Shown: positions 32,496-41,362 of the stretch, in pieces | Position numbering within the stretch: the first letter of the stretch is position 1 | Layout: the number at the start of each line of letters is the position of its first letter | Assembly: GCA_003153355.1 (NCBI GenBank) | Contig: PLYH01000001.1 | Location: forward strand, 224,565-288,564 | Source of the DNA: Candidatus Peregrinibacteria bacterium | Lineage (GTDB): Bacteria; Patescibacteriota; Gracilibacteria; UBA1369 | Direction of reading: 5' to 3' | Length of the DNA stretch: 64,000 bases | Position numbers and translations under genes: made by a program | Notes under the pieces: model-generated | Database searches by the model: none | What the model saw: the letters and a program-made list of their open reading frames with translations, nothing else | Told to the model about the DNA's origin: nothing

Positions 32496-32741
32496 ATGGA
32501 AACATTCAACCCGCAAACCGATGAGGTTACCGATATTCTTGCCACCGACGGCGGATTGCATCTTGAAGAGCTGCGCCAGGTAACGCAGGAAGATATCTAC
32601 AGAACGCTGCATAGAGCAGCAGTTCAACACAATGGATGTAACGACTACGACGAAATTATTTCTGGAGATCACCCATACCGCGGCTATACCCATGCAAAAT
32701 ACGACCCGATGTATCCGCACCACGGCTGGTTCTGGAAATAG
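32496..32741 (+). CDS. small hypothetical protein under a palindromic promoter
   Basis: 81 residues, acidic at first and His/Tyr/Trp-rich at the end (YRGYTHAKYDP, PHHGWFWK). No signal peptide, no membrane helix, family not recognised. The strong promoter with an operator-like palindrome upstream supports a real, regulated gene. Confidence 0.5.
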   Translation: METFNPQTDEVTDILATDGGLHLEELRQVTQEDIYRTLHRAAVQHNGCNDYDEIISGDHPYRGYTHAKYDPMYPHHGWFWK

Positions 32742-32755
32742 TCATGAAGTATTGA

Positions 32756-34129
32756 TCAAAAATGAAACGCGGCAAAAGGCAGACTTGCAAAAAAATCCGC
32801 CAAAAAAAGCATCAATGTAACAAAAACGTAAGCAACAAAAGCAATCAGCTGGCCCAAAGGAAAAAAAAGAAAAGAGCCGGCAAGCGCGCAAAAAACAAAA
32901 ATGATTATCCACGGAAGCAGCGGAACCACAAAAAGATTCGCGACCGGAGCAATCAGCGAAAACTCTCCGGACTCAAGCAGCAGCGGCAGAGTAAAAAGCT
33001 GCGCGACCACCGTCACCCAAAAAGCTTCCCTCATGGTCTCGGGAATTTTTCCGATCCATCCGAAATGTTTCTTTTTCAAAAGATTTTGTTCAAGCCGCTC
33101 CATTTTTGGCATAAGCAGAAGAATTCCAAGCGTGGCCAGAAAAGAGTATTGAAAAGATCCGTCGACCAGAATCATCCGCGGACTCATGATCACCATGACG
33201 GCGGCACTGATGAGTAAAAGATGCAGCCCGCTCCCCTTGCGCCCGACCGCCTGTGCAAGAATTGCGATCGAAGCCATCCACGCCGCGCGGAGTACGCTTG
33301 CCGTAAACCCGGAAAAAATAACGAGCCCCAGAATTCCAAACAACACCAAAGCATAACGCCGGCGCCGCGCGGCCTTTTGTCCCAAATATCCCAGCACCGC
33401 GATCATCAACGAAACTTTATACCCGTCCACGGCAAGAACATGCGTAAGCCCCGTGGCCTGAAACCGGTCAAGAATATCCTGCGCAATGCCATGCCTTTGC
33501 CCAGTCAAAACTCCGGCAATCAAACCAGCCTGGGGTTCAGCAAAAAGTTTGTTGATGTTGGACATCATCAAAGATTTTATCCAAAAAATCGTTTTCAAAA
33601 AATTCTGGCCGGACGCGATAAAAACATTTCCCCAAGACCCGGCCCCACCCGATTTATCCCCAGCAGCCTTTCGAATGGACGGCTGTGTGCACAGTGCGAA
33701 AATATCGCTTCCTGCTAAATAAGCTTCATAAGAAAACGCTGGAAATACCGGAGGTGTTTGCAGCTTACAACTAATATCCAATTCATCGCCGTAAAAATAT
33801 TCAGGATAACGGTCGGCTTTGACCATAACCTTGCCGTGCACTGCTTTTGTCTGGACCGTCGGCAAAAAAATCTTTTCAGCTTCCAGCGTCAAATTCTGGG
33901 CATCACTCCGTACATCAGGTTCACTGGTGATGCTGGCGATAAAATGAAGACGCAAAGGCGTACCCCGGTAATAAGCAATATCGTCCGGACTAAAATGAGG
34001 AACGCCCAGCCAGGGCTGCAGCAAAATATCCAGCGACAAAACCGCCAGACACGCAGCCTTCACGTAACGGGACCGGTGCCACGGCCACCTCAAATATTTT
34101 TTCGCCGTGTTCAAAAAAGAAAATTTCAT
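32756..34129 (-). CDS. ComEC/Rec2-like competence membrane protein without the nuclease domain
   Basis: A DNA-uptake channel candidate. Two N-terminal hydrophobic segments, an OB-like extracytoplasmic domain (about 50-150), and the competence domain with several membrane helices from about 190 (AGLIAGVLTGQRHGIAQDI; FSGFTASVLRAAWMASIAIL). The usual THLLAISGLHV motif reads GLTHVLAVDGYKVSLM, so a normally conserved Ser and His are changed. The C-terminal metallo-beta-lactamase domain is absent. Length 457 aa against about 750. Confidence 0.8.
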   Translation of the reverse strand: MKFSFLNTAKKYLRWPWHRSRYVKAACLAVLSLDILLQPWLGVPHFSPDDIAYYRGTPLRLHFIASITSEPDVRSDAQNLTLEAEKIFLPTVQTKAVHGKVMVKADRYPEYFYGDELDISCKLQTPPVFPAFSYEAYLAGSDIFALCTQPSIRKAAGDKSGGAGSWGNVFIASGQNFLKTIFWIKSLMMSNINKLFAEPQAGLIAGVLTGQRHGIAQDILDRFQATGLTHVLAVDGYKVSLMIAVLGYLGQKAARRRRYALVLFGILGLVIFSGFTASVLRAAWMASIAILAQAVGRKGSGLHLLLISAAVMVIMSPRMILVDGSFQYSFLATLGILLLMPKMERLEQNLLKKKHFGWIGKIPETMREAFWVTVVAQLFTLPLLLESGEFSLIAPVANLFVVPLLPWIIIFVFCALAGSFLFFPLGQLIAFVAYVFVTLMLFLADFFASLPFAAFHF

Positions 34130-34181
34130 TCACCTATTCTGAACTCAGAAAATGAAAAAATGATGATAGAAAGATAAACTC

Positions 34182-34221
34182 TTCCTAAAAATTTGACTTA
34201 TTCCTAAAAATATTTTATATT
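34182..34221 (+). promoter_or_regulatory. promoter of the TrmB-like gene, with direct repeats
   Basis: TTGACT (34193-34198), 17-base spacer, TATATT (34216-34221). The 11-base word TTCCTAAAAAT is repeated at 34182-34192 and 34201-34211, flanking the -35 box, 19 bases apart. It may be a self-regulation site. Confidence 0.6.
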
Positions 34222-34253
34222 TTTAACTTTCACCAACTCTTAATAAAGCACTT

Positions 34254-35054
34254 ATGGATAATTTGATACAAACGCTCAAGGGCGTAGGACTCAAAGACAA
34301 AGAGGCCAGAACTTATCTTGCGCTGCTCAAATTAGGGCCGCAGTCGGTGAGCACGATTGCCAAAAAAGCCGCATTGAACCGCTCAAGTTGCTACCTTATT
34401 CTAGAGCGGTTGATGAAAAAAGGTTTTGTAGAAAAACTTATTCAGGAAAATAACTCAACCTACCGCGCCGTTGAACCGCTTTATGTTCTGGACCAGCTCA
34501 AAACGAAACAGTATGAACTCGAATCCAAAATTGAAAACCTGGGCGTGTCGCTCAAAGATTTCGATCAGCTGAAAAACAGTTACGAAGTCAAACCGCGCGT
34601 CGTCTTCTTCCAGGATGAAACCGGCCTGCAAAATATTTTGGAAAACACTTTTTCATCTTCGGAACCTTTGCGCTGCTATGCTTCGCTTGATGAACTTTCT
34701 TTACTGCTGCCGAACTACATGCCGCGGTACTATCAAAAACGGGTCCAGCGGGGATTGCATGTAAAGGCCATGTATCCGGCGAACGAACAAAGCTTCCTCC
34801 ACAAAAAACGCGACAAATCCGAACTGCGCGAAAGCCGTTTGATTCCGCAGGAGTTCGACTTTCATCTGGATATCATGATTTACGATCACAAAGTGGTCAT
34901 CACCTCTTTAAAAGAAAAATTCGGCGTACTCATCGAAAGCAAAGAGATGGCCGAAGCCCAAAAGAAAATCTTTGACCTGATCTGGAAAGCCACCGCTGAT
35001 TACGATCAAAAAATCACCGAGCATTTTGAAAAACAAAGCAAAACCCGTAAATAA
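34254..35054 (+). CDS. TrmB-family transcriptional regulator
   Basis: Winged helix at residues 8-75 (GLKDKEARTYLALLKLGPQS; HTH around ALNRSSCYLILERLMKKGFVE), a coiled coil (85-110), and a C-terminal effector region (115-260) of the PLD-like TrmB type (RGLHVKAMYPANEQS; FDFHLDIMIYDHKVVITS). TrmB proteins answer sugars in archaea; the ligand here is unknown. Direct repeats around its own promoter suggest autoregulation. A bidirectional terminator follows. Confidence 0.85.
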   Translation: MDNLIQTLKGVGLKDKEARTYLALLKLGPQSVSTIAKKAALNRSSCYLILERLMKKGFVEKLIQENNSTYRAVEPLYVLDQLKTKQYELESKIENLGVSLKDFDQLKNSYEVKPRVVFFQDETGLQNILENTFSSSEPLRCYASLDELSLLLPNYMPRYYQKRVQRGLHVKAMYPANEQSFLHKKRDKSELRESRLIPQEFDFHLDIMIYDHKVVITSLKEKFGVLIESKEMAEAQKKIFDLIWKATADYDQKITEHFEKQSKTRK

Positions 35055-35074
35055 AGATCACCGGAGCGTACAAA

Positions 35075-35112
35075 GAAAAGAGCCCCGCCTGTAGAAGGCC
35101 GGGGCTCTTTTG
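35075..35112. terminator. bidirectional intrinsic terminator
   Basis: Stem AAAAGAGCCCCG and CGGGGCTCTTTT with a 14-base centre; A-run and T-run on both sides. Serves the TrmB gene and the convergent lipoprotein gene. Confidence 0.88.
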
Positions 35113-35128
35113 AATTATCCGTAGAAAA

Positions 35129-36310
35129 TTAGTTACCGGTTGCTGAACCGGAAGTTGTTGTGGTTGTTGTGGTGGTTACCGGGGAGGATGTTGGACTGAT
35201 TGTTGAAGTGGTCGTTCCATTATCACCGGAAGAGGTTGTAGTGACTGGCATCATGCCGGTCGTATCAACACCTTGCTGTGTCATCATTCCGCTGGTATCC
35301 ATCATTGCGCTTTGATCAAGGCTCGTGCCCGCACCTGCTGAAGCGCCTGCTCCGCCCATCATGGCACCCATCAATTGATCAACCGGGAATGCTTGTGCAC
35401 CTGCTGGAACATCAACGGTTACCGGCTGATTAAAGCCCCACAATGTTACGCGTACGGAAATGGTTCCTGTTGGATCCGTAGCAGCTGTGCTGGTCAATTT
35501 GATATCGCCGGAAACCTGGTTCATGACGCCGCTGGTTGATCCGACCCAGACATTACCTGTGAAATCAAACTTCGCCATTCCGTCCTGCATGCTCTTGATA
35601 TCTGTGTCAGCCATTGGTTTGCCCTGGATCGTTGCAGCTTTTTGAGCAAAAGCCATGAAAGCATCTTTATCCAGATCAGCTGTATAGTGAGCGCTTTGTT
35701 CGCCTTTTACGTCTTCCATTGCAACAAACTTGATGTTCTTGAAGAACTGGGTGTTATTGAACAGATCCTTGAGTTGTTGTTGTTCAGGAGTGAGTGTCTG
35801 CTGGCTGCCTCCTGTTGGAAGACTGTCAGTAAACTGTTTCAAAGTGTCCGGCGGGATTGGTAAACTCCACCATTTACCGACGTACATATCTTTAAACTGC
35901 TGAGGAATGACCGCCTGGCCTCCCGTAGCATCAAGCTTGGAAAGCGTGAAGTAGAGATTATCTTTATTCATGCGGAGTTCAGACGAAAGATCGCCGCTTT
36001 GATCATCGGCGTTTCCTGAACCGTCGAGTTTCAGATTGATTTTTGGATCCGTGAGGTCTTTCATATCAGCAGAACCGTTGAGGCTGATGGTGAATTTTAC
36101 AGCTTTTGGAGTCTGGCCCTGTGGTCCGGTCAAATCACCGTTCACAGCAACTTCAAACTGATGAGAAGTAACTGTGGTAAGCTTCTGCATACCCATCTTG
36201 ACCGCCTGGTCTGGTGGTACCTGTGGCGCAGCTTGCTGACAACCAGCAAAAACGAACGTAGCTGTCGTCAAAGCAATCACACCACCGGTAAGGAAAATTT
36301 TACTTTTCAT
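35129..36310 (-). CDS. lipoprotein of LppX/LolA-like type with Thr-rich tail
   Basis: Lipoprotein signal with lipobox FAGC (Cys24). Residues about 40-300 have a long beta-rich fold with the pattern of lipid-binding lipoproteins (LNGSADMKDLTDPKINLKLD; VWVGSTSGVMNQVSGDIKLT), inferred from shape rather than signature. The C-terminal 80 residues are Met/Ala/Gly- then Thr/Ser-rich, with a run of eight Thr. It likely sits on the outside of the membrane. The gene has its own promoter with a -35 back to back with that of the divergent gene. Confidence 0.65.
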   Translation of the reverse strand: MKSKIFLTGGVIALTTATFVFAGCQQAAPQVPPDQAVKMGMQKLTTVTSHQFEVAVNGDLTGPQGQTPKAVKFTISLNGSADMKDLTDPKINLKLDGSGNADDQSGDLSSELRMNKDNLYFTLSKLDATGGQAVIPQQFKDMYVGKWWSLPIPPDTLKQFTDSLPTGGSQQTLTPEQQQLKDLFNNTQFFKNIKFVAMEDVKGEQSAHYTADLDKDAFMAFAQKAATIQGKPMADTDIKSMQDGMAKFDFTGNVWVGSTSGVMNQVSGDIKLTSTAATDPTGTISVRVTLWGFNQPVTVDVPAGAQAFPVDQLMGAMMGGAGASAGAGTSLDQSAMMDTSGMMTQQGVDTTGMMPVTTTSSGDNGTTTSTISPTSSPVTTTTTTTTSGSATGN

Positions 36311-36346
36311 AAAGTGTGATAAAAAATAATAAAAAAGTTCCCAGTT

Positions 36347-36375
36347 ATAATAGTGGCTCCAGGGAAGAGAGTAAA
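36347..36375 (-). promoter_or_regulatory. promoter of the lipoprotein gene
   Basis: On the minus strand TTTACT (36370-36375), 17-base spacer, TATTAT (36347-36352). The -35 box abuts the -35 box of the divergent promoter. Confidence 0.55.
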
Positions 36376-36404
36376 TTGACTAATATTTAATTATATTTTA
36401 TAAT
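36376..36404 (+). promoter_or_regulatory. promoter of the Ig-like repeat / SLH-CAP genes
   Basis: TTGACT (36376-36381), 17-base spacer, perfect TATAAT (36399-36404), 26 bases before the ATG at 36431. Confidence 0.8.
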
Positions 36405-36430
36405 TAGAGGATACATTCATATATACGAGC

Positions 36431-37171
36431 ATGAAATCAACACACAAAAAAATTACATGGCATACCTACGCAGCATTGGGAGGGCTCACTGCAATCATTC
36501 TTCTGGTGCTGGTTGTGCCATACAGTGGACTGTTTCAGGCGAATCTTCAGCAAACCACGCAGCTGCATGGAAGTTCAGCATGCCAGAAACTTGATGTGGT
36601 AACACTGCCGCAAAATCCTATTCCCGCAAACACTTCAGCCGTGATCGCTCTTGAAACCACTCCTCAGGATTTCGCAGGAACATTTACCTACGAAGCCAGC
36701 AGCGGCAATCTGAACGATGAACAGGGCAATGCAGGTTCATACATCGAAAGCTCTTCCAAAAAAGTAGACTATTCCGGAGGGGACGACGGCACGAGCATTA
36801 CGATCCAAGCCAAGGGCCAGGGCAACGAACAATGCCTCGTTACGATTCCAGTAATCAAAACAAGCACCGTCGCCTGCGCTTCACTCAAAATCATCAGCAA
36901 TCCTTCACCGCTGCCGCCGGATCAGAGCGCGGCCTTCACGGTGATTCCGGCGCCGGATAATTTTCAGGGAACGTATCTTTTCCAAGCCGACAGCGGCAGC
37001 TTCCAGATGCAGGGCGCGGACACCGCGGCGAATGGAAACAATACAAAAACTCTTGTTACCAAAAGCACGAATGTGCTTTATAATGGTGGAAAGAGCGGTG
37101 AAAAAATTGTTGTGAAAGCTCTGGGCACGAACAACAACAGCTGTATCGCCACACTTTCAATTACCAAATAA
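36431..37171 (+). CDS. membrane-anchored protein with two Ig-like repeats
   Basis: One N-terminal transmembrane helix (about 14-35), then two homologous ~95-residue beta domains (about 50-145 and 150-246). Each begins with a Cys near a KLD/LKI strand (SACQKLDVV, VACASLKII), has PQDFAGTFTYEAS-type and PDNFQGTYLFQAD-type segments, a YSGGDDG/YNGGKSG turn, and ends with a second Cys (NEQCLVTI, NNSCIATL), so each should have one disulfide. It lies 12 bases before the SLH-CAP gene and is likely its partner. Family not recognised. Confidence 0.65.
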   Translation: MKSTHKKITWHTYAALGGLTAIILLVLVVPYSGLFQANLQQTTQLHGSSACQKLDVVTLPQNPIPANTSAVIALETTPQDFAGTFTYEASSGNLNDEQGNAGSYIESSSKKVDYSGGDDGTSITIQAKGQGNEQCLVTIPVIKTSTVACASLKIISNPSPLPPDQSAAFTVIPAPDNFQGTYLFQADSGSFQMQGADTAANGNNTKTLVTKSTNVLYNGGKSGEKIVVKALGTNNNSCIATLSITK

Positions 37172-37183
37172 ACTCGATCAAAC

Positions 37184-39805
37184 ATGAACATTCCTGAAAG
37201 CCGCACGCGGCAAAATCTTCGCCGTCTCCAGAAATCAATGGCAACGGCCCTCTTTTTTCTGATGATCGCTCCGCAAATTATTGTTCAGAGCGCCAGCGCA
37301 GCAACCGTAAGCGCCGGTACGTTCAGCGATGTGGCCAGCACCAATCGCAACGTCACTGCGATTCAATTTCTGGCGAACAACCATATTATCAGCGGCTACC
37401 CAGACGGAACTTTTAAACCGGACCAGTCGGTGTCCCGCGTTGAGTTTTTAAAACTCGCGTTGTTAAGTTCACAGGTCACGCTGGATGTCAGCACTCCAAG
37501 CGGTTTTAAAGATATTGATGAAAGCGCCTGGTACGCTCCATATGTCCGCAAAGCAAAAAAGGAAGGCTGGATTCAGGGATATTCTGACGGAACTTTCAAG
37601 CCCGACCAGAGCGTAAACAAAGTTGAAGGTCTCAAAATGATCGCGGAAATCCAGGGCTGGGCGGTCACAAATGTAACAACAGCTCCTTATAAAGACACGT
37701 CCGCAACGGCGTGGTATGCGCCTGACGTTGCTTATGCCCAGGCTCATAATTTTTTGGAAGAGACCGGCAGTTTTTTTATTCCCACCGCAAGTCTTTCTCG
37801 TGCCAAAACCAGCGAAATGCTTTTCCGCACCCTCATTACCAAAGCGGCAGCAGCGCAAAACTACAGCACTGATCTCATCAATAAAGTTCCTGCGCAACTT
37901 CCAGGATTCACCACTACAAACGGATCTTCAACGACGACGACTACAACGACCCCGCCACCCGCTCCCTCCCCAGCTCCAACACCCACTCCAGCCCCAGCGC
38001 CAACGAACTTCACGCCGGTAGCTTTTCAAACCAATTCCAAAGGTTACTTCACCAACGTGACGCTGACTCAAGATTTCCCGAACACTTTTTATCAAAACGA
38101 AATCTACAACTTTCACGGACAGATCAACAGCGGCAGTTATGATACGGCTTTTGCATTCTTAAAAGACGATACCGGCCAGACTCCCGATCAAAATTTCCAA
38201 AACACCTCTGCCGCCATCAGCAGCGGATCATTCAGCATTCCGGTTATTTTCCGGAAACCGGGAAACTACAAACTCGGCATCATCCCCGGCTACGCCAACT
38301 CAACGCTTGAAGTTGAAATTTCGGTATTGCCAAATCTACCCTCAGCGCCTGGCACCGGAACCTCAACGACACCGACCAACCTCAACGTGCAATACCTCAA
38401 TCAAAACACTACATTCAGCTGGAACAACGGAACGAACAACCTCGCTGAACTGGTTGTTTCACAGGGCAGTACAAGTAAAACTTTTTTCACGCGCCAAAAC
38501 GATAAAAGCGTGGACGCCATTTACAACGATTTTTCGGATTTTGGTCCCGGACCGATGTCATTCAAAATCGAAAGCGCCAGCGCCGCACAAACCACCCCGT
38601 TAAAAATCGACACGCCATGGGTAAGCAGCGCATCCCAAAGTTTCATCGCGACACAGCATACTTACAGTGAAGTCCACAAAGACCAGATTACTTACAACAC
38701 TCTCCCTGAAACGTTGAACGGCCCGGGTACCATCGCCTTTTCCGGAAAAACGCTGACGGATATTTTCCAGCAGGCTGAAGTCATCCGGCCGGACGGAAAA
38801 GTAGACACGCTCACGCTGCAGACCAGTTCTCCCACTTCAACCTTTGAAGAGAGTACGACCATTCTGAACGGCGGCAACTATAGCTTCAATTACAATGCCC
38901 CGACCGACGGTCTGTATATTCTTGAAATCAACGGCAAAGACGGACTGGCAACCCTCAACACTCCTGTATATGTGGGCATCGGCGTTCCTCTTATCCCGGA
39001 CTTTTTTGATCTTGTAGGCGCTGACGATGCGGACACGGCTCCTACAAGCACTCTTATCAATAATCTTCTCTACGACGTCAATCATGACCGTACAAAATAC
39101 GGATTCAATACCGTCAGCGCGGACCCGCAGCTTAATCAGCTCGCACAAAACTACGCCAACGAAATGCTCGCGCAAAACTTTTTCGGACACATCGATCCAA
39201 GCGGAACCTCTCCCGATGACCGCCGCAAAGCGCTCGGCATCACCACTCAAGTGGGAGAAAATCTGGCACGGGCACCGAATGTCGCGTATGCCGATAACGG
39301 CTTGATGCGAAGCGCCATCCACCGCACGAACATTCTGGATCCGGACTGGACCAGGGTCGGTCTTGGCATAGCCAAAACAAGCGACAACTATGTTCTGGTT
39401 GTCGAAGAGTTCTCAACAACACCTCTGGATGCGGCAGGAATCTCGACAATGAAAACGAACATCTTCAATCAGATCAATCAGAAGCGTACCGGGGCGGGTC
39501 TCACGGCAATGACATCGGACGCCACCCTCGGAAATGTCGCCGACAACTGGAGCAACGAAATGGTGCAGCAGGCATTTTTTGACTTTGTAGCCCCGGACGG
39601 AAGTTCGCTTTCGGCAAATGTTCAAAAAGCGGCCCCAAACCGTTCGGTCCACATTTACATTCTTGAATCGCAAAGCCAGCAGGACCTGGTCAATGAAATC
39701 TTCTCATCAACGGAAACCGCTTCCGGCCAGTGGAAAAGCATCGGCCTGGGGCTTCAGGCAGACACTGACGGCGTGCTCAAATTAACGCTTCTGCTTTCGA
39801 ACTAA
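37184..39805 (+). CDS. SLH-anchored surface protein with two CAP/SCP domains
   Basis: 873 residues. A signal peptide (1-41), three SLH modules (about 45-95, 105-155, 165-215; e.g. YPDGTFKPDQSVSRVEFLK), a Thr/Pro/Ala linker (245-280), beta-rich domains (285-600), and at the end a CAP domain (about 625-750; NHDRTKYGFN, FFGHIDPSG, VGENLARA, SAIHRTNILDPDWTRVGLG) with the usual His/Glu cavity residues. A second, degenerate CAP copy follows (758-873; the GH and E motifs are lost). CAP proteins may be proteases, lipid binders or wall factors. Function outside the cell wall is inferred from SLH. Confidence 0.85.
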   Translation: MNIPESRTRQNLRRLQKSMATALFFLMIAPQIIVQSASAATVSAGTFSDVASTNRNVTAIQFLANNHIISGYPDGTFKPDQSVSRVEFLKLALLSSQVTLDVSTPSGFKDIDESAWYAPYVRKAKKEGWIQGYSDGTFKPDQSVNKVEGLKMIAEIQGWAVTNVTTAPYKDTSATAWYAPDVAYAQAHNFLEETGSFFIPTASLSRAKTSEMLFRTLITKAAAAQNYSTDLINKVPAQLPGFTTTNGSSTTTTTTTPPPAPSPAPTPTPAPAPTNFTPVAFQTNSKGYFTNVTLTQDFPNTFYQNEIYNFHGQINSGSYDTAFAFLKDDTGQTPDQNFQNTSAAISSGSFSIPVIFRKPGNYKLGIIPGYANSTLEVEISVLPNLPSAPGTGTSTTPTNLNVQYLNQNTTFSWNNGTNNLAELVVSQGSTSKTFFTRQNDKSVDAIYNDFSDFGPGPMSFKIESASAAQTTPLKIDTPWVSSASQSFIATQHTYSEVHKDQITYNTLPETLNGPGTIAFSGKTLTDIFQQAEVIRPDGKVDTLTLQTSSPTSTFEESTTILNGGNYSFNYNAPTDGLYILEINGKDGLATLNTPVYVGIGVPLIPDFFDLVGADDADTAPTSTLINNLLYDVNHDRTKYGFNTVSADPQLNQLAQNYANEMLAQNFFGHIDPSGTSPDDRRKALGITTQVGENLARAPNVAYADNGLMRSAIHRTNILDPDWTRVGLGIAKTSDNYVLVVEEFSTTPLDAAGISTMKTNIFNQINQKRTGAGLTAMTSDATLGNVADNWSNEMVQQAFFDFVAPDGSSLSANVQKAAPNRSVHIYILESQSQQDLVNEIFSSTETASGQWKSIGLGLQADTDGVLKLTLLLSN

Positions 39806-39841
39806 AGTTTGAAAAAATCAACTATTTTTTCCCAAAAAAAC

Positions 39842-39889
39842 GTCTACAATAGTGAAGACGCCAGCTCGTCAATTTTGTAGACTTTTTTT
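39842..39889 (+). terminator. terminator-like hairpin directly upstream of the LCP gene
   Basis: Outer stem GTCTACAA (39842-39849)/TTGTAGAC (39875-39882), inner stem GACG/CGTC, then seven T residues (39883-39889). The LCP ATG is at 39896. A -10-like TACAAT overlaps the left arm. It may end the SLH-CAP transcript or act as a leader/attenuator. Confidence 0.65.
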
Positions 39890-39895
39890 GTTGCC

Positions 39896-41338
39896 ATGGA
39901 ATCGAAACACCACACCGACCATCATAAAAAAACCCCTCCTTCAAAAACCCAGCTTCAAACGGACAAAGGAAAAACTCAATACATCACCATCGGAATCGGA
40001 CTCATCGTGATATGCGTTCTGGTTTTTGGAATCTTCAGCCTGATTAAAAGTCTGGATTTCTCCGGGATTATTTTTTCTTTTGGAAAAAGTTTGCAGACCG
40101 ACAGCAACGGCCGTACCAATATTCTTCTGGCAGGCATCGGAGGTGAAGGCCACGACGGGGGCGAACTCACCGACACCATCATGGTGGCGAGCATCGACGA
40201 TAACACTAAACTGGTATCACTTCTTTCCATCCCGCGCGATACATACGTAAAAACCGATCAATTTCCGGAAGGCGAACGCATCAACCAGATCTACGTTTTA
40301 GGAAAAAATGCCGTGAACTCCGCAACAGGAATGAAAGACCTGGAAAATGTGATCAGCGGAATTACCGGATTGCAAATCAACTATTACGCCAAAGTGGATT
40401 TCGCGGGTTTTACCAAAATTGTGGACAGTCTTGGAGGCGTTGACGTAAATGTGGAAAAAGATATTTACGATCCTTTCTATCCGCTCGGCGAAACCACGCA
40501 TTATCAGACTTTTTCCATCAAAGCCGGACCTCAGCATCTTGACGGTGCCACAGCGCTTAAATACGCACGCAGCCGCGAAACAACCAGCGACTTTGACAGG
40601 GCACGGCGACAGCAGGAACTGATGACTGCCATCAAAGACAAAGCCTTCAGTTTAAATATCCTCACAGATCCGGGTAAGATTCAGGCCATTTACGATTCGA
40701 TCAAAGACAGCATCGAAACCAATTTAAACGTTGATGAAATTATCGAACTGGCAAAAATTTCAAAAGACTTCACAAAAGACAACATCTTCTCGCACGTATT
40801 AAGCGATAACCAAAGCTCATGCGGAGGATTCCTGTACCAGCCCGCGCGTGACTTCTTCGGTGGGGCATTTGTATTATTGCCTGCTGGAAAAAATTACGAC
40901 AGCATTCACGAAATGACTGATCTGATTTTCAACCACGAAGATGTTATGAAAGACGATACGCCGATCCAGGTTCTGAACGGAACAAAAACCGGAAACATCG
41001 CCGGTGACGTTACAGACTACCTGAGCCGCGACTGCTTTAACGTCGTCTACTATGGCAACGCCGATCAAAAAAATATCGCCACGACCACAATCTATTACCA
41101 GGCCGGGCCAAACGGAGAAAAACCTCCGATTCTTGATTTCATCGCCAAAATCTTGCCATATCCGGAAGTTGCGGGCATTCCTCAGGCCGATCTCAATACC
41201 GACAAAAAAGCCGGAACCCAGATCATCATCGAACTCGGCGCGGACTATCTCCAGAACAAACTCAAAGATCCGTTCGCCGTGCTCCCCTACCTGACTGCAC
41301 CAACAACGGCCACGCAGCAAAAAACCCAGCAACTCTAG
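39896..41338 (+). CDS. LytR-CpsA-Psr (LCP) family protein with LytR_C domain
   Basis: Transfers lipid-linked polymers to peptidoglycan at the outer membrane face. One transmembrane helix (about 28-52), then the LCP domain (about 70-300) with NILLAGIGGEG, the phosphate-binding Arg in LLSIPRDTYV, RINQIYVLG and LKYARSRETTSDFDRARRQQ. The C-terminal LytR_C-like domain covers about 355-450 (IQVLNGTKTGNIAGDV). It ends in a TQQKTQQL tail. It is followed by DacA and MraY, so the block makes and decorates peptidoglycan; the decoration may be the polymer that SLH proteins bind. Confidence 0.9.
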   Translation: MESKHHTDHHKKTPPSKTQLQTDKGKTQYITIGIGLIVICVLVFGIFSLIKSLDFSGIIFSFGKSLQTDSNGRTNILLAGIGGEGHDGGELTDTIMVASIDDNTKLVSLLSIPRDTYVKTDQFPEGERINQIYVLGKNAVNSATGMKDLENVISGITGLQINYYAKVDFAGFTKIVDSLGGVDVNVEKDIYDPFYPLGETTHYQTFSIKAGPQHLDGATALKYARSRETTSDFDRARRQQELMTAIKDKAFSLNILTDPGKIQAIYDSIKDSIETNLNVDEIIELAKISKDFTKDNIFSHVLSDNQSSCGGFLYQPARDFFGGAFVLLPAGKNYDSIHEMTDLIFNHEDVMKDDTPIQVLNGTKTGNIAGDVTDYLSRDCFNVVYYGNADQKNIATTTIYYQAGPNGEKPPILDFIAKILPYPEVAGIPQADLNTDKKAGTQIIIELGADYLQNKLKDPFAVLPYLTAPTTATQQKTQQL

Positions 41339-41362
41339 TCAGCAAAACCACAATATTTCCAC

